Positions 1 to 5,960 of a stretch of 6,323 nucleotides of DNA are shown here, piece after piece. Position 1 is the first letter of the stretch. Each line of letters opens with the position of its first letter. The DNA comes from Alphaproteobacteria bacterium (GTDB lineage: Bacteria > Pseudomonadota > Alphaproteobacteria > Caulobacterales > Caulobacteraceae), in the NCBI GenBank assembly GCA_018895795.1, contig JAHINZ010000301.1:1-6323 (forward strand), read 5' to 3'. The translations under genes and the position numbers were made by a program. The notes under the pieces are model-generated. The model was not told the DNA's origin, searched no databases, and was given only the letters and a program-made list of their open reading frames with translations.

Positions 1-1
1 C

Positions 2-220
2 ACCGAGAGTATCTTCAAACAAATCCTTGGAGGCTGTTCGGCGATCGTTGAAGGGCTCGGCGCATTGAGAAACAAACTGAGTGACGCACATAGTCCAGGC
101 CCTAAACGCGCTCGCCCAATGCCACGCCATGCGGAGCTTGCTGTCGGGCTATCAGGTGCAATGGCGCAATACCTCGTCGCAACATGGAACGCGCGACAGG
201 AGGCGGATAGGAAGGGGTAA
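2..220 (+). CDS. Abortive infection (Abi-C domain) protein, C-terminal fragment cut by window edge
   Basis: Frame 2 is open from the window edge to a TAA at 218-220 and gives 72 residues; the start lies outside. Seen: it begins TESIFKQILGG, then has IVEGLGALRNKLSDAH and later RHAELAVGLSGAMAQYLV. This order (a helix, the LRNKxxDAH motif, a short basic Gly/Pro linker, then an RHAxLAV helix) matches my recollection of the Abi-C domain at the end of abortive-infection family proteins. R23, N24 and H30 of the fragment (bases 68-91) form an R-N-x5-H pattern, as in HEPN ribonucleases. Those proteins typically act in phage defence or RNA cleavage; activity here is inference. Third-position GC is only about 54% by my count, far below the other genes, which suggests horizontal acquisition. 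No ATG long enough for a full gene lies in the fragment, so this is a tail, not a small gene. The family call comes from pattern memory, not a search. Confidence 0.8.
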   Translation, partial: TESIFKQILGGCSAIVEGLGALRNKLSDAHSPGPKRARPMPRHAELAVGLSGAMAQYLVATWNARQEADRKG

Positions 221-277
221 CCGTCGCGGCGAGCGCGGACCTGGAATTCCGGCGACAGGATATCAATTGCCGAGACA

Positions 278-309
278 CAGACAGGACCGCCTGCGGACGC
301 CTGTTTCTG
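278..309 (+). terminator. Weak candidate intrinsic terminator after the Abi gene
   Basis: About 60 bases past the Abi stop, CAG plus ACAGG (278-285) can pair with CCTGT plus CTG (300-309). Inside, CCGC (287-290) can pair with GCGG (293-296). A TTTCT run overlaps and follows the 3' arm. The stem has mismatches and the T-run is short, so this is only a candidate. Confidence 0.25.
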
Positions 310-344
310 GAATTGGCCGTCTGACACCGTAGCCCGCCCAACCC

Positions 345-539
345 TCAGGGCGCCTGCCGACGCCTCGCAACCGCGTTCCGCGCTTCGGAAGACCTCGCCA
401 TCAGCGCCCTGGCCCGTGTCACGACCTCGACCGCGTCGGCCAAGTCCTCGGTCCCGCTCGCGCGAGCGTCGGCGAGATAAGCGGCGATAGCCTCTTCGCT
501 GTCGAGATAGGCCGCCGGATCAAAAGGCCGGGTTTCCAA
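345..539 (-). CDS. Truncated HigA-like addiction-module antidote protein (orphan)
   Basis: A 64-residue frame on the minus strand. The start is TTG at 539, chosen because a perfect AGGAGG (546-551) lies 6 bases upstream. The first 45 or so residues, with FDPAAYLDSEEAIAAYL and then a stretch ending in VTRARALM, match the N-terminal signature of the putative addiction-module antidote family (FDPAxYLxxxEAIAAYL ... VxxARGM). Those proteins are usually about 95-100 residues and continue into a Cro/C1-type helix-turn-helix. Here the sequence instead ends in an Arg/Ala-rich tail (residues 46-64) with no helix-turn-helix, and neither other frame restores one. The cognate RelE/HigB-like toxin normally sits just upstream, but here that space is occupied by an inverted repeat. 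I infer a truncated, orphaned antitoxin, possibly still translated. Repressor activity is unlikely without the DNA-binding half. Confidence 0.6.
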   Translation of the reverse strand: METRPFDPAAYLDSEEAIAAYLADARASGTEDLADAVEVVTRARALMARSSEARNAVARRRQAP

Positions 540-545
540 GTCAAA

Positions 546-551
546 CCTCCT
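546..551 (-). promoter_or_regulatory. Consensus ribosome binding site of the antitoxin remnant
   Basis: Minus-strand AGGAGG followed by the spacer TTTGAC and a TTG codon at 539-537. It is a full Shine-Dalgarno match at good spacing and decides the non-ATG start of the short gene. Confidence 0.6.
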
Positions 552-560
552 GCGCGATCG

Positions 561-570
561 AGTATAATAT
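561..570. promoter_or_regulatory. AT-rich -10-like box at the repeat edge
   Basis: The short AT-rich island reads TATAAT on the plus strand (563-568) and TATACT on the minus strand (566-561). On the minus strand it lies 22-27 bases before the antitoxin TTG start and could be its -10 element. No good -35 hexamer is visible at 16-18 bases on either strand, so promoter function is weakly supported. Confidence 0.3.
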
Positions 571-571
571 G

Positions 572-728
572 CCTTCTCCCCTTGCGGGAGAAGGTGGCGC
601 GAAGCGCCGGATGAGGGGTCGCGCTGGCGGGGCCGCGTCCGGTCGATCCGCCTGTCGCGGCCGACAGGCCTTTCAACCCCTCATCCGACCCGCTGGCGCG
701 GGCCACCTTCTCCCGCAAGGGGAGAAGG
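572..728. repeat. Long-armed intergenic inverted repeat (alphaproteobacterial CCTTCTCCC type)
   Basis: Outer arms 572-598 and 702-728 are perfect inverted copies over 27 bases. Each arm also contains its own small hairpin (CCTTCTCCC ... GGGAGAAGG). A second pair, CGGATGAGGGGT at 608-619 and its complement at 676-687, matches over 12 bases. At the centre 650-657 pairs with 662-669 around a 4-base loop. The CCTTCTCCC-GGGAGAAGGTGGC-GGATGAGGGGT layout is a pattern I know as a multi-copy intergenic repeat in alphaproteobacterial genomes. Copy number cannot be seen from a single window. No protein is likely to be encoded inside it. Confidence 0.85.
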
Positions 729-1285
729 TCCTTCCGCACACCCCGTCCCGCGCCTAACCCCCTGAAATCCCTCGCCCGCCGCCCCCCTTATCCTCCGGTC
801 TCCGCACGGCCCTATACTGGTCTCACTTCAAGGCGATGGGGAGGGCGCGTGGCCAGCGACCTTCGCGGCCTTGGGGGGCGATTGAGCGGGGACAGGTCCG
901 GGGGGGATACTCGGGCGGTCCGGGGACCTGGTTGCTGGCCAGGCCCGCCCGCCGTCGGCGTGGACGGGGACTGAACGGGTGTGATTTTAAGTCATTTGCT
1001 TGGCTCGCCCGCCTCGACCTCCGGAACCTTCGGAAACGAGGGCTTCCGGGTCCCGGTAAGGCCTGAACAGGGCCACCTGACGGGACGCGGACGGATAACG
1101 ATCGCGCGAGGCGTTCGGCGTCGTCGAAACGGTACTTCTATTTCTTCATCCGGGCGTCGCCCGGGCGCCTCGCAGCCCTCCCCAGACTTCGCGCCGACCG
1201 CGCGAGGCGGCGAAGCCGCGCGCCGGTGCGGCCCGCTTTCGGCCGCCCTGCCTTTCCCCGTCCCCCGCGCCTGAAGGATTGCGCC
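729..1285. other. Intergenic stretch without a convincing gene
   Basis: 557 bases between the inverted repeat and the small gene at 1286. TATACT at 813-818 is a possible -10 box without a clear -35. A frame with GTG starts at 849 (after GGGGAGGG) and 981 runs to 1274 with one TGA at 972-974, but its codon use lacks the strong third-position GC of the real genes and I recognise no motif. A short hairpin GCGGC-GAA-GCCGC lies at 1207-1219. I recognise no tRNA, RNase P RNA, tmRNA or riboswitch. It could hold the promoter and a long leader for the 1286-3086 genes. Confidence 0.4.
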
Positions 1286-1534
1286 ATGCCCCGTCACCGC
1301 TCACCCCGCCCGATCGCTCGCCAGGGCCAATGCCGCTCCACCACCCGTCGCCGGCGCAACAAGGCCTGGCTGCGGACCCTGGTGGAAGCCCGGATCGCCG
1401 CCGTCGCCCGCTTCATCGAACTCAAGCGCCGCGAGTCGGTGGAGGGCGCGACGGCGTTCGCCGGTCGCGGCGGTCCCGCCGCGCGCGAAGAGCCTTGCGA
1501 TGCGGACGCGAATGCCCCTTCTATCCCCCGTTAA
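1286..1534 (+). CDS. Small basic hypothetical protein
   Basis: 82 residues, not recognised. The ATG at 1286 is preceded by AAGGA (1274-1278) at 7 bases, a good ribosome binding site, which is why I prefer it over an in-frame start at 1226. The N-terminal 27 residues are rich in Arg, Pro and Ser. A middle segment, NKAWLRTLVEARIAAVARF followed by IELKRRE (residues 28-53), looks like an amphipathic helix. The tail is acidic and Ala-rich. There is no signal peptide or membrane span. By my count about 80% of codons end in G or C, like the neighbouring genes, which supports real coding. It ends 25 bases before the next gene and is probably co-transcribed with it. It could bind nucleic acid or a partner protein, but no function can be assigned. 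Confidence 0.5.
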   Translation: MPRHRSPRPIARQGQCRSTTRRRRNKAWLRTLVEARIAAVARFIELKRRESVEGATAFAGRGGPAAREEPCDADANAPSIPR

Positions 1535-1559
1535 CCTTCACGGGACTCAGGGACAGGCG

Positions 1560-2132
1560 ATGAGTTTGCAGAAACGGATCTGGGACCTGATCGTGCTGGC
1601 GATCTTCGTGTTCGCCGCCGCCTTCGCCACCGCCCCGTGGTTCGCCTTCCGGGCCCTGAAGGCCGCCGCCCAATATGAGGACGTGCAGGCGATCGCGCAG
1701 ATCGTCGACTTCCCGTCGGTGCGGCGCAGTCTGACCGGCGAACTGCGCGAGGACGCCCCGGTGGCGGCGGCCGAGCCGCCGTCGATCTGGCGCGATCCCC
1801 TGGGGGCCATGCGGCGGGCCATCGAGCCGATGGCCCCGCCCGAGCCCAAGGTCGACCGCTATCTGACCATCGCCGGGATCTCGGCCCTGACCCGCGGCTA
1901 TGCGCCCGGCATGGCGCCGGCCGGACCGGCCCGGCCGCAGACCACGACCGGCAAGCTGAAGGCGGCGGTGCTGGGGCCCTATCCGACCATCGCCTATTGG
2001 GATCCCAACCGGGTGCGGGTGGCGGTGCAACGGCCGGGCGCGCCCGAGCGGGTGACGGTGTTCACCTTCGAGCGCAAGGCGCTGTTCACCTGGAAGCTGG
2101 TGCATATCCGCCTGCCGCGCGAAGAGCGCTAG
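1560..2132 (+). CDS. DUF2939-like membrane-anchored protein
   Basis: 190 residues from ATG 1560. AGGGA (1549-1553) 6 bases upstream decides this start over ATG 1500, which lies inside the preceding gene. Residues 9-31 (LIVLAIFVFAAAFATAPWF) form one N-terminal membrane segment or uncleaved signal anchor. It is followed by the pattern FRALKAAAQYEDVQAIAQIV and DFPSVRRSL, which resembles DUF2939 proteins (a membrane segment, an aromatic-x-Leu helix, then a VDFPxxRxSL motif). The middle (about residues 65-125) is rich in Pro and Ala. The C-terminal part, with WDPNRVRVAV and FERKALFTWKLVHIRLP, looks like beta strands, as in the end of that family. The family has no known function. The bulk is probably periplasmic, anchored in the inner membrane. 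It lies 6 bases upstream of the transporter gene, so both are probably on one transcript. Confidence 0.8.
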   Translation: MSLQKRIWDLIVLAIFVFAAAFATAPWFAFRALKAAAQYEDVQAIAQIVDFPSVRRSLTGELREDAPVAAAEPPSIWRDPLGAMRRAIEPMAPPEPKVDRYLTIAGISALTRGYAPGMAPAGPARPQTTTGKLKAAVLGPYPTIAYWDPNRVRVAVQRPGAPERVTVFTFERKALFTWKLVHIRLPREER

Positions 2133-2138
2133 AGCCGC

Positions 2139-3086
2139 TTGCTGGACCTAACCCTGGACGTGCTGTCGCGGGTGGCGCCGGTGTTCCTGCTGGTCGCGGC
2201 CGGCGTGGGGCTGGCGCGGCTGAACGTGCTGGACGCGGCCATGGCGGCCGGGCTGTCGGCCTATGTGTTCTGGATCGGCTTTCCGGCCCTGTTGATCCAT
2301 TCGTTGTCGCGGATCGGAACGCCGGGACCCGAGCTGGCCTGGGGCCTGGCGGCCTATGCCGGCGCGGCCCTGGGGGTGATGGCGCTGCTGTGGGGGCTGG
2401 GCTCGGCTCTGGGCTGGAGCCGCGCCGACCGGGCCGGGGCGGCGATGTCGGGCGCTCTGGGCAACAGCGCCTTTCTGGGCCTGCCGGTCGCCGCCGCCGT
2501 GCTCGGTCCCGAGGTCGCGCGGCTGGCGGCCGGGGTGGTGGCGGTGGATTTCGTGCTGGTGGCCGGGGTCGGGGTGGCCCTGCTGGCCGGGGCGGCCGGG
2601 CGCTCGGCGGCGGGCTCGGCCTGGCGGGCCCTGGCCAATCCGATTGTCGCGGCGGCCCTGATCGGGGTGCTGATGGCGCTCTTGGGCCTGGCCTTGCCGG
2701 CCGTGCTGGACCGGGCCGTGGCGGCGGCGGCGGTGTCGGGCAGTCCCGTCGCCCTGGTCGCCCTGGGCGCGGCCCTGGCCCTGCGCGCCACCGACCCCGC
2801 CGAGGCCACGCCGCCCTGGGGTCCGGTGGCCGTCGCGGCCCTGGCCAAGCTGGCGGTCCTGCCGCTGCTGACCTGGTGGGTCGTCGGATTGACGCCCGCT
2901 CCGCTTGAGTTCCGTCTGGGCGCCACCCTGCTGGCGGCTGCCCCGACGGCGGTCAATGTGTTCATCCAGACCCGCGTGCTGGGGGTGTTCGCCGCCGGCG
3001 CGGCTCGCACCGTGGCCCTGACCACGGCCCTGGCCGCCGTGACGCTGTCGGTCGTGGCGGTCCTGCTTACGCGGGCCGGCGGCTAA
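2139..3086 (+). CDS. AEC (auxin efflux carrier) family transporter
   Basis: 315 residues, the usual length for the AEC family of secondary carriers, which have about ten membrane spans. Nearly the whole protein is hydrophobic helices with few charges. Family marks seen: LNVLDAAMAAGLSAYVFWIG then FPALL (residues 28-52), GNSAFLGLP (108-116, the N-x-x-x-GLP element of span 4), ANPIVAAALIGVLMA (166-180) and AAAPTAVNVFIQTRVLG (266-282, the conserved C-terminal motif). A soluble loop around 215-228 splits the two halves. Bacterial members include malate, malonate or other organic-acid and amino-acid exporters; the substrate here cannot be told. The start is taken as TTG 2139, 6 bases after the DUF2939 stop, with only a weak ribosome binding site. 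GTG 2160 is an alternative that loses 7 residues. The stop overlaps that of alaS by 4 bases. Confidence 0.88.
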   Translation: MLDLTLDVLSRVAPVFLLVAAGVGLARLNVLDAAMAAGLSAYVFWIGFPALLIHSLSRIGTPGPELAWGLAAYAGAALGVMALLWGLGSALGWSRADRAGAAMSGALGNSAFLGLPVAAAVLGPEVARLAAGVVAVDFVLVAGVGVALLAGAAGRSAAGSAWRALANPIVAAALIGVLMALLGLALPAVLDRAVAAAAVSGSPVALVALGAALALRATDPAEATPPWGPVAVAALAKLAVLPLLTWWVVGLTPAPLEFRLGATLLAAAPTAVNVFIQTRVLGVFAAGAARTVALTTALAAVTLSVVAVLLTRAGG

Positions 3087-5734
3087 CCGGCCGCCAGCGC
3101 CGCCTTGATCGCGTCGAGGCCGGCCTGGGCCTGGGTCGCGTCGGGCGCGCCGCCCTGGGCGAAGTCGGCCTTGCCGCCCGCGCCCTGGCCGCCCATGGCC
3201 AGCACGGCGGCCTTGGCCAGGTCGGCGGCGCTGAACCGGCCCGTCAGGTCGGCGGTGACGGCCACGGTCACGGCGGCCTTGCCGTCGCTGATCCCGACCA
3301 GGGCCACGACGCCGCCGTCGGTCAGCTGCTGCTTGAAGGCCTCGGCCACGCCGCGCAGCTCCTTGCCGCCGACGCCGTCGAGGATCTTGCCGATCAGGGC
3401 CACGCCGCCGATGTCCTCGGGGCCCGAGGCGGCGGCGCCGCCGCCGCCCAGGGCCAACTGCTTTTTGGCCTCGGCCAGCTGCCGCTCCAACGACTTGCGC
3501 TCGGCGATCAGGGCCTCGACGCGGGCGCCGACCTCCAGCACCGGGGTCTTGAACTGCTCGGCCAGGGCCTTGGCGACGCCGGCCTGGTCCAGCAGGAAGC
3601 GACGCGCCGCCTCGCCGGTCAGGGCCTCGATCCGGCGGACGCCCGCCGCGACGCCTTGCTCGGACACGATCTTGAACAGGGCGATGTCGCCGGTGCGGGC
3701 CACGTGCGTGCCGCCGCACAGCTCGACCGAATAGGCCTTGCCGCCGTCCGTCAGCGACTGGCCCAGGGTCAGGACCCGAACGCTGTCGCCGTATTTCTCG
3801 CCAAACAGCGCCACGGCCCCGGCCTCGATGGCCTCCTGCGGGGCCATTTCCTTGGTCTCGGCCGCGACATTCTGGCGGATCACCGCATTGACCTCGGACT
3901 CGATGCGCTCGATCTCGTCGGCGCTCAGCGGTCCGCCATGGCTGAAGTCGAACCGCATCCGCTCGCCGTCGACCATCTGGCCCTTCTGGGCGACATGCGG
4001 GCCCAGCACGTGGTGCAGAGCGGCATGGACCAGGTGGGCGGCCGAGTGGTTGGCGCGCGTGGTGGTGCGCTTGGCGGCGTTGACCGAGGCCACGACGCTG
4101 TCGCCGACCTTCAGATCGCCGGCCAGTTCAACCTTGTGGACATAGAGATCGCCGGCCTGTTTCTGGGTGTCGAGCACGCGGCTCTCGACGCCGCCCGCCT
4201 CGATCACGCCGGTGTCGCCAGCCTGGCCGCCGCTCTCGGCATAGAAGCTGGTGCGGTCCAGCAGAACCTCGACCGTCTGGCCGACGGTTGCGGTCTCGAC
4301 CTCGGCGCCGTCGATGACGATCGCCTTGACGACGCCCGTGGTCTCGGTGGCGTCATAGCCGACGAACTGGGTGGCGCCGGCGCGCTCCTTGACCGCAAAC
4401 CAGGCCGCCGCGGCGCCGGTCTGGCCGGAGCCGGACCAGTTGGCGCGGGCCATCTGGCGCTGCTTGTCCATGGCCACGTCGAAGGCGTCGGTGTCGACCG
4501 TGATGCCCTTGGCGCGCACGGCGTCCTGGGTCAGGTCCAGCGGGAAGCCATAGGTATCGTAGAGCTTGAAGGCGACATCGCCGTCCAGCACGCCGCCAGA
4601 CGAAAGATTGGCCGTCGCCTCGTCCAGCAGGCCCATGCCGCGCCCGAGGGTGACGCGGAAGCGCTCCTCCTCCTGACGCAGGGTCTCGACGATCGAGGCC
4701 TCGGCCCGGCGCAGTTCCGGATAGGCCTGGCCCATCTCGGCCACCAGGGTCGGGGCCAGGCGGTGCATCAGGGGCTCCTGGGCGCCCAGCAGATAGGCAT
4801 GGCGCATGGCGCGGCGCATGATCCGGCGCAGCACATAGCCGCGTCCTTCATTGGAGGGCGTGACGCCGTCGGCCAACAGGAACGACGACGAGCGCAGGTG
4901 GTCGGCGATCACTCGGTGCGAGGGCGCTTCGGCGCCGTCCGCCTTGACCCCTGTCAGCTCGACGCTGGCGGCGATCAGGGTCTTGAACAGGTCGATGTCA
5001 TAGTTGTTGTGCACGCCCTGCAGGACGGCGGTCACCCGTTCCAGACCCATGCCGGTGTCGATCGACGGCTTGGGCAGAGCCAGGCGCTCGCCGCCCGAAA
5101 GCTGCTCGAACTGCATGAAGACCAGGTTCCAGATCTCGATGAACCGGTCGCCGTCCTCATCGGGGCTACCCGGAGGGCCACCGGCGATGTGAGGGCCGTG
5201 GTCGAAGAAGATCTCCGAGCACGGACCGCACGGACCGGTGTCGCCCATCGACCAGAAGTTATCGCTGGTGGGGATGCGGATGATGCGGTCGTCGGTCAGG
5301 CCGGCGATCTTTTTCCACAGATCGGCCGCCTCATCGTCGGTGTGATAGACCGTGACCAGCAGCTTGTCCTTGGGCAGGGCGAAGTCGCGGGTCAGTAAGG
5401 TCCAGGCGTGGTGGATCGCCTGTTCCTTGAAATAGTCGCCGAACGAGAAATTGCCCAGCATCTCGAAGAAGGTGTGATGGCGGGCGGTGTAGCCGACATT
5501 GTCCAGATCGTTGTGCTTGCCGCCGGCCCGGACGCACTTCTGCGCGCTGACCGCGCGTGGATAGGCGGGGGTCTCGGCGCCGGTGAAGGCGTTCTTGAAC
5601 GGCACCATGCCGGCGTTGACGAACAGCAGAGTCGGGTCGTTCTGCGGCACCAGCGGCGCCGACGGCGTGATCGCGTGATCGGCCTTGCCGAAATAGTCGA
5701 GGAAGGTTCCGCGGATCTCGTTCAGGCTGGGCAT
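3083..5734 (-). CDS. alaS: Alanyl-tRNA synthetase
   Basis: 883 residues, full length for bacterial AlaS. This cytoplasmic class II synthetase charges tRNA-Ala and hydrolyses mischarged Ser- or Gly-tRNA-Ala. ATG 5734 is chosen because the protein then opens MPSLNEIRGTFLDYF, the family N-terminus; longer in-frame extensions lack family sequence. Catalytic domain about 1-260: FVNAGMVPFKNAF (38-50), RHHTFFEMLGNFSFGDYF (85-102) and motif 3 DTGMGLERV (226-234). The tRNA-recognition helices follow to about 460, including RGYVLRRIMRRAMRHAYLLG (298-317). In the editing domain the zinc ligands are H563 and H567 (HSAAH) and C673 and H677 (CGGTH), all present. A helical coiled stretch (735-760) and a Gly-rich hinge lead into C-Ala (about 770-883), which ends with GGKADFAQGG. 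The ribosome binding site is weak, as is common in this group. No defect is seen; the gene is probably essential. Confidence 0.98.
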   Translation of the reverse strand: MPSLNEIRGTFLDYFGKADHAITPSAPLVPQNDPTLLFVNAGMVPFKNAFTGAETPAYPRAVSAQKCVRAGGKHNDLDNVGYTARHHTFFEMLGNFSFGDYFKEQAIHHAWTLLTRDFALPKDKLLVTVYHTDDEAADLWKKIAGLTDDRIIRIPTSDNFWSMGDTGPCGPCSEIFFDHGPHIAGGPPGSPDEDGDRFIEIWNLVFMQFEQLSGGERLALPKPSIDTGMGLERVTAVLQGVHNNYDIDLFKTLIAASVELTGVKADGAEAPSHRVIADHLRSSSFLLADGVTPSNEGRGYVLRRIMRRAMRHAYLLGAQEPLMHRLAPTLVAEMGQAYPELRRAEASIVETLRQEEERFRVTLGRGMGLLDEATANLSSGGVLDGDVAFKLYDTYGFPLDLTQDAVRAKGITVDTDAFDVAMDKQRQMARANWSGSGQTGAAAAWFAVKERAGATQFVGYDATETTGVVKAIVIDGAEVETATVGQTVEVLLDRTSFYAESGGQAGDTGVIEAGGVESRVLDTQKQAGDLYVHKVELAGDLKVGDSVVASVNAAKRTTTRANHSAAHLVHAALHHVLGPHVAQKGQMVDGERMRFDFSHGGPLSADEIERIESEVNAVIRQNVAAETKEMAPQEAIEAGAVALFGEKYGDSVRVLTLGQSLTDGGKAYSVELCGGTHVARTGDIALFKIVSEQGVAAGVRRIEALTGEAARRFLLDQAGVAKALAEQFKTPVLEVGARVEALIAERKSLERQLAEAKKQLALGGGGAAASGPEDIGGVALIGKILDGVGGKELRGVAEAFKQQLTDGGVVALVGISDGKAAVTVAVTADLTGRFSAADLAKAAVLAMGGQGAGGKADFAQGGAPDATQAQAGLDAIKAALAAG

Positions 5735-5840
5735 GGGCGTCTCAAGGATCTTCAAACAATGGTTGGCAGTCCGGCGTTGGCCGCTGCATAGCGCGGTTTT
5801 CGGCCGAGTGGAAACCCAGTCGGATATGGGAGCCGAGTGG
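5735..5840 (-). promoter_or_regulatory. alaS: alaS upstream segment with weak promoter candidate
   Basis: On the minus strand just before alaS, TTTCCA and CTATGC are separated by 17 bases about 50-80 bases before the start codon. This is only a partial match to -35 and -10 hexamers. The Shine-Dalgarno signal before ATG 5734 is poor. I see no tRNA-like leader or T-box, and T-boxes are not expected in alphaproteobacteria. Confidence 0.2.
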
Positions 5841-5844
5841 CGCC

Positions 5845-5960
5845 CCGCCAACGGGCGGCCCTGCTGGCCACTTGCCCCCTTGGGGTCGGCTGGCCTCATC
5901 GCCCTCCGGGTCGCGACAGACTCCCCCCCAACGGGGGATGAGCGCCGCAGACGCGGAGGG
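5845..5960. repeat. Cluster of nested inverted repeats upstream of alaS
   Basis: Three stem-loop units lie in a row: CCGCC-aacg-GGCGG (5845-5858), a C-run followed by a G-run around 5875-5885, and TCCCCC/GGGGGA (5922-5927 with 5933-5938). The last sits inside an outer pair CCCTCCG/CGGAGGG (5902-5908 with 5954-5960). The nested shape, with C-run then G-run inside CTCCG/CGGAG arms, resembles intergenic repeats often seen in Caulobacteraceae. It lies about 170-225 bases before the alaS start and could be in its leader if transcription begins further upstream. Confidence 0.45.

Noticed and set aside
81..332. 83-codon plus-strand frame at the left end
   Set aside because: It overlaps the Abi-C fragment in another frame, and the Abi-C frame gives the recognisable protein.
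981..1000. GATTTTAAGTC looking like a tRNA anticodon stem-loop
   Set aside because: No acceptor, D or T arms can be fitted around it, and the implied anticodon would read a stop codon.
849..1274. Possible gene from GTG 849 or GTG 981 in one frame, with a TGA at 972-974
   Set aside because: GGGGAGGG precedes 849, but codon third positions lack the bias of the real genes. The product is low-complexity Arg/Gly/Pro with no family match, and one stop interrupts it.
2148..3719. 523-codon minus-strand open frame across the transporter gene and the alaS 3' end
   Set aside because: It is dominated by Arg, Gly and Pro, as expected for an antisense frame of GC-rich genes. The plus-strand AEC gene explains the region.
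3656..5398. 580-codon open frame on the plus strand antisense to alaS
   Set aside because: It is a shadow of alaS produced by high GC and strong codon bias. It has no recognisable motif, and alaS itself is certain.
5748..5759. 12-base direct repeat of bases 11-22 (ATCTTCAAACAA)
   Set aside because: A few 12-base matches are expected by chance in a window of this size, and the flanking bases do not match.
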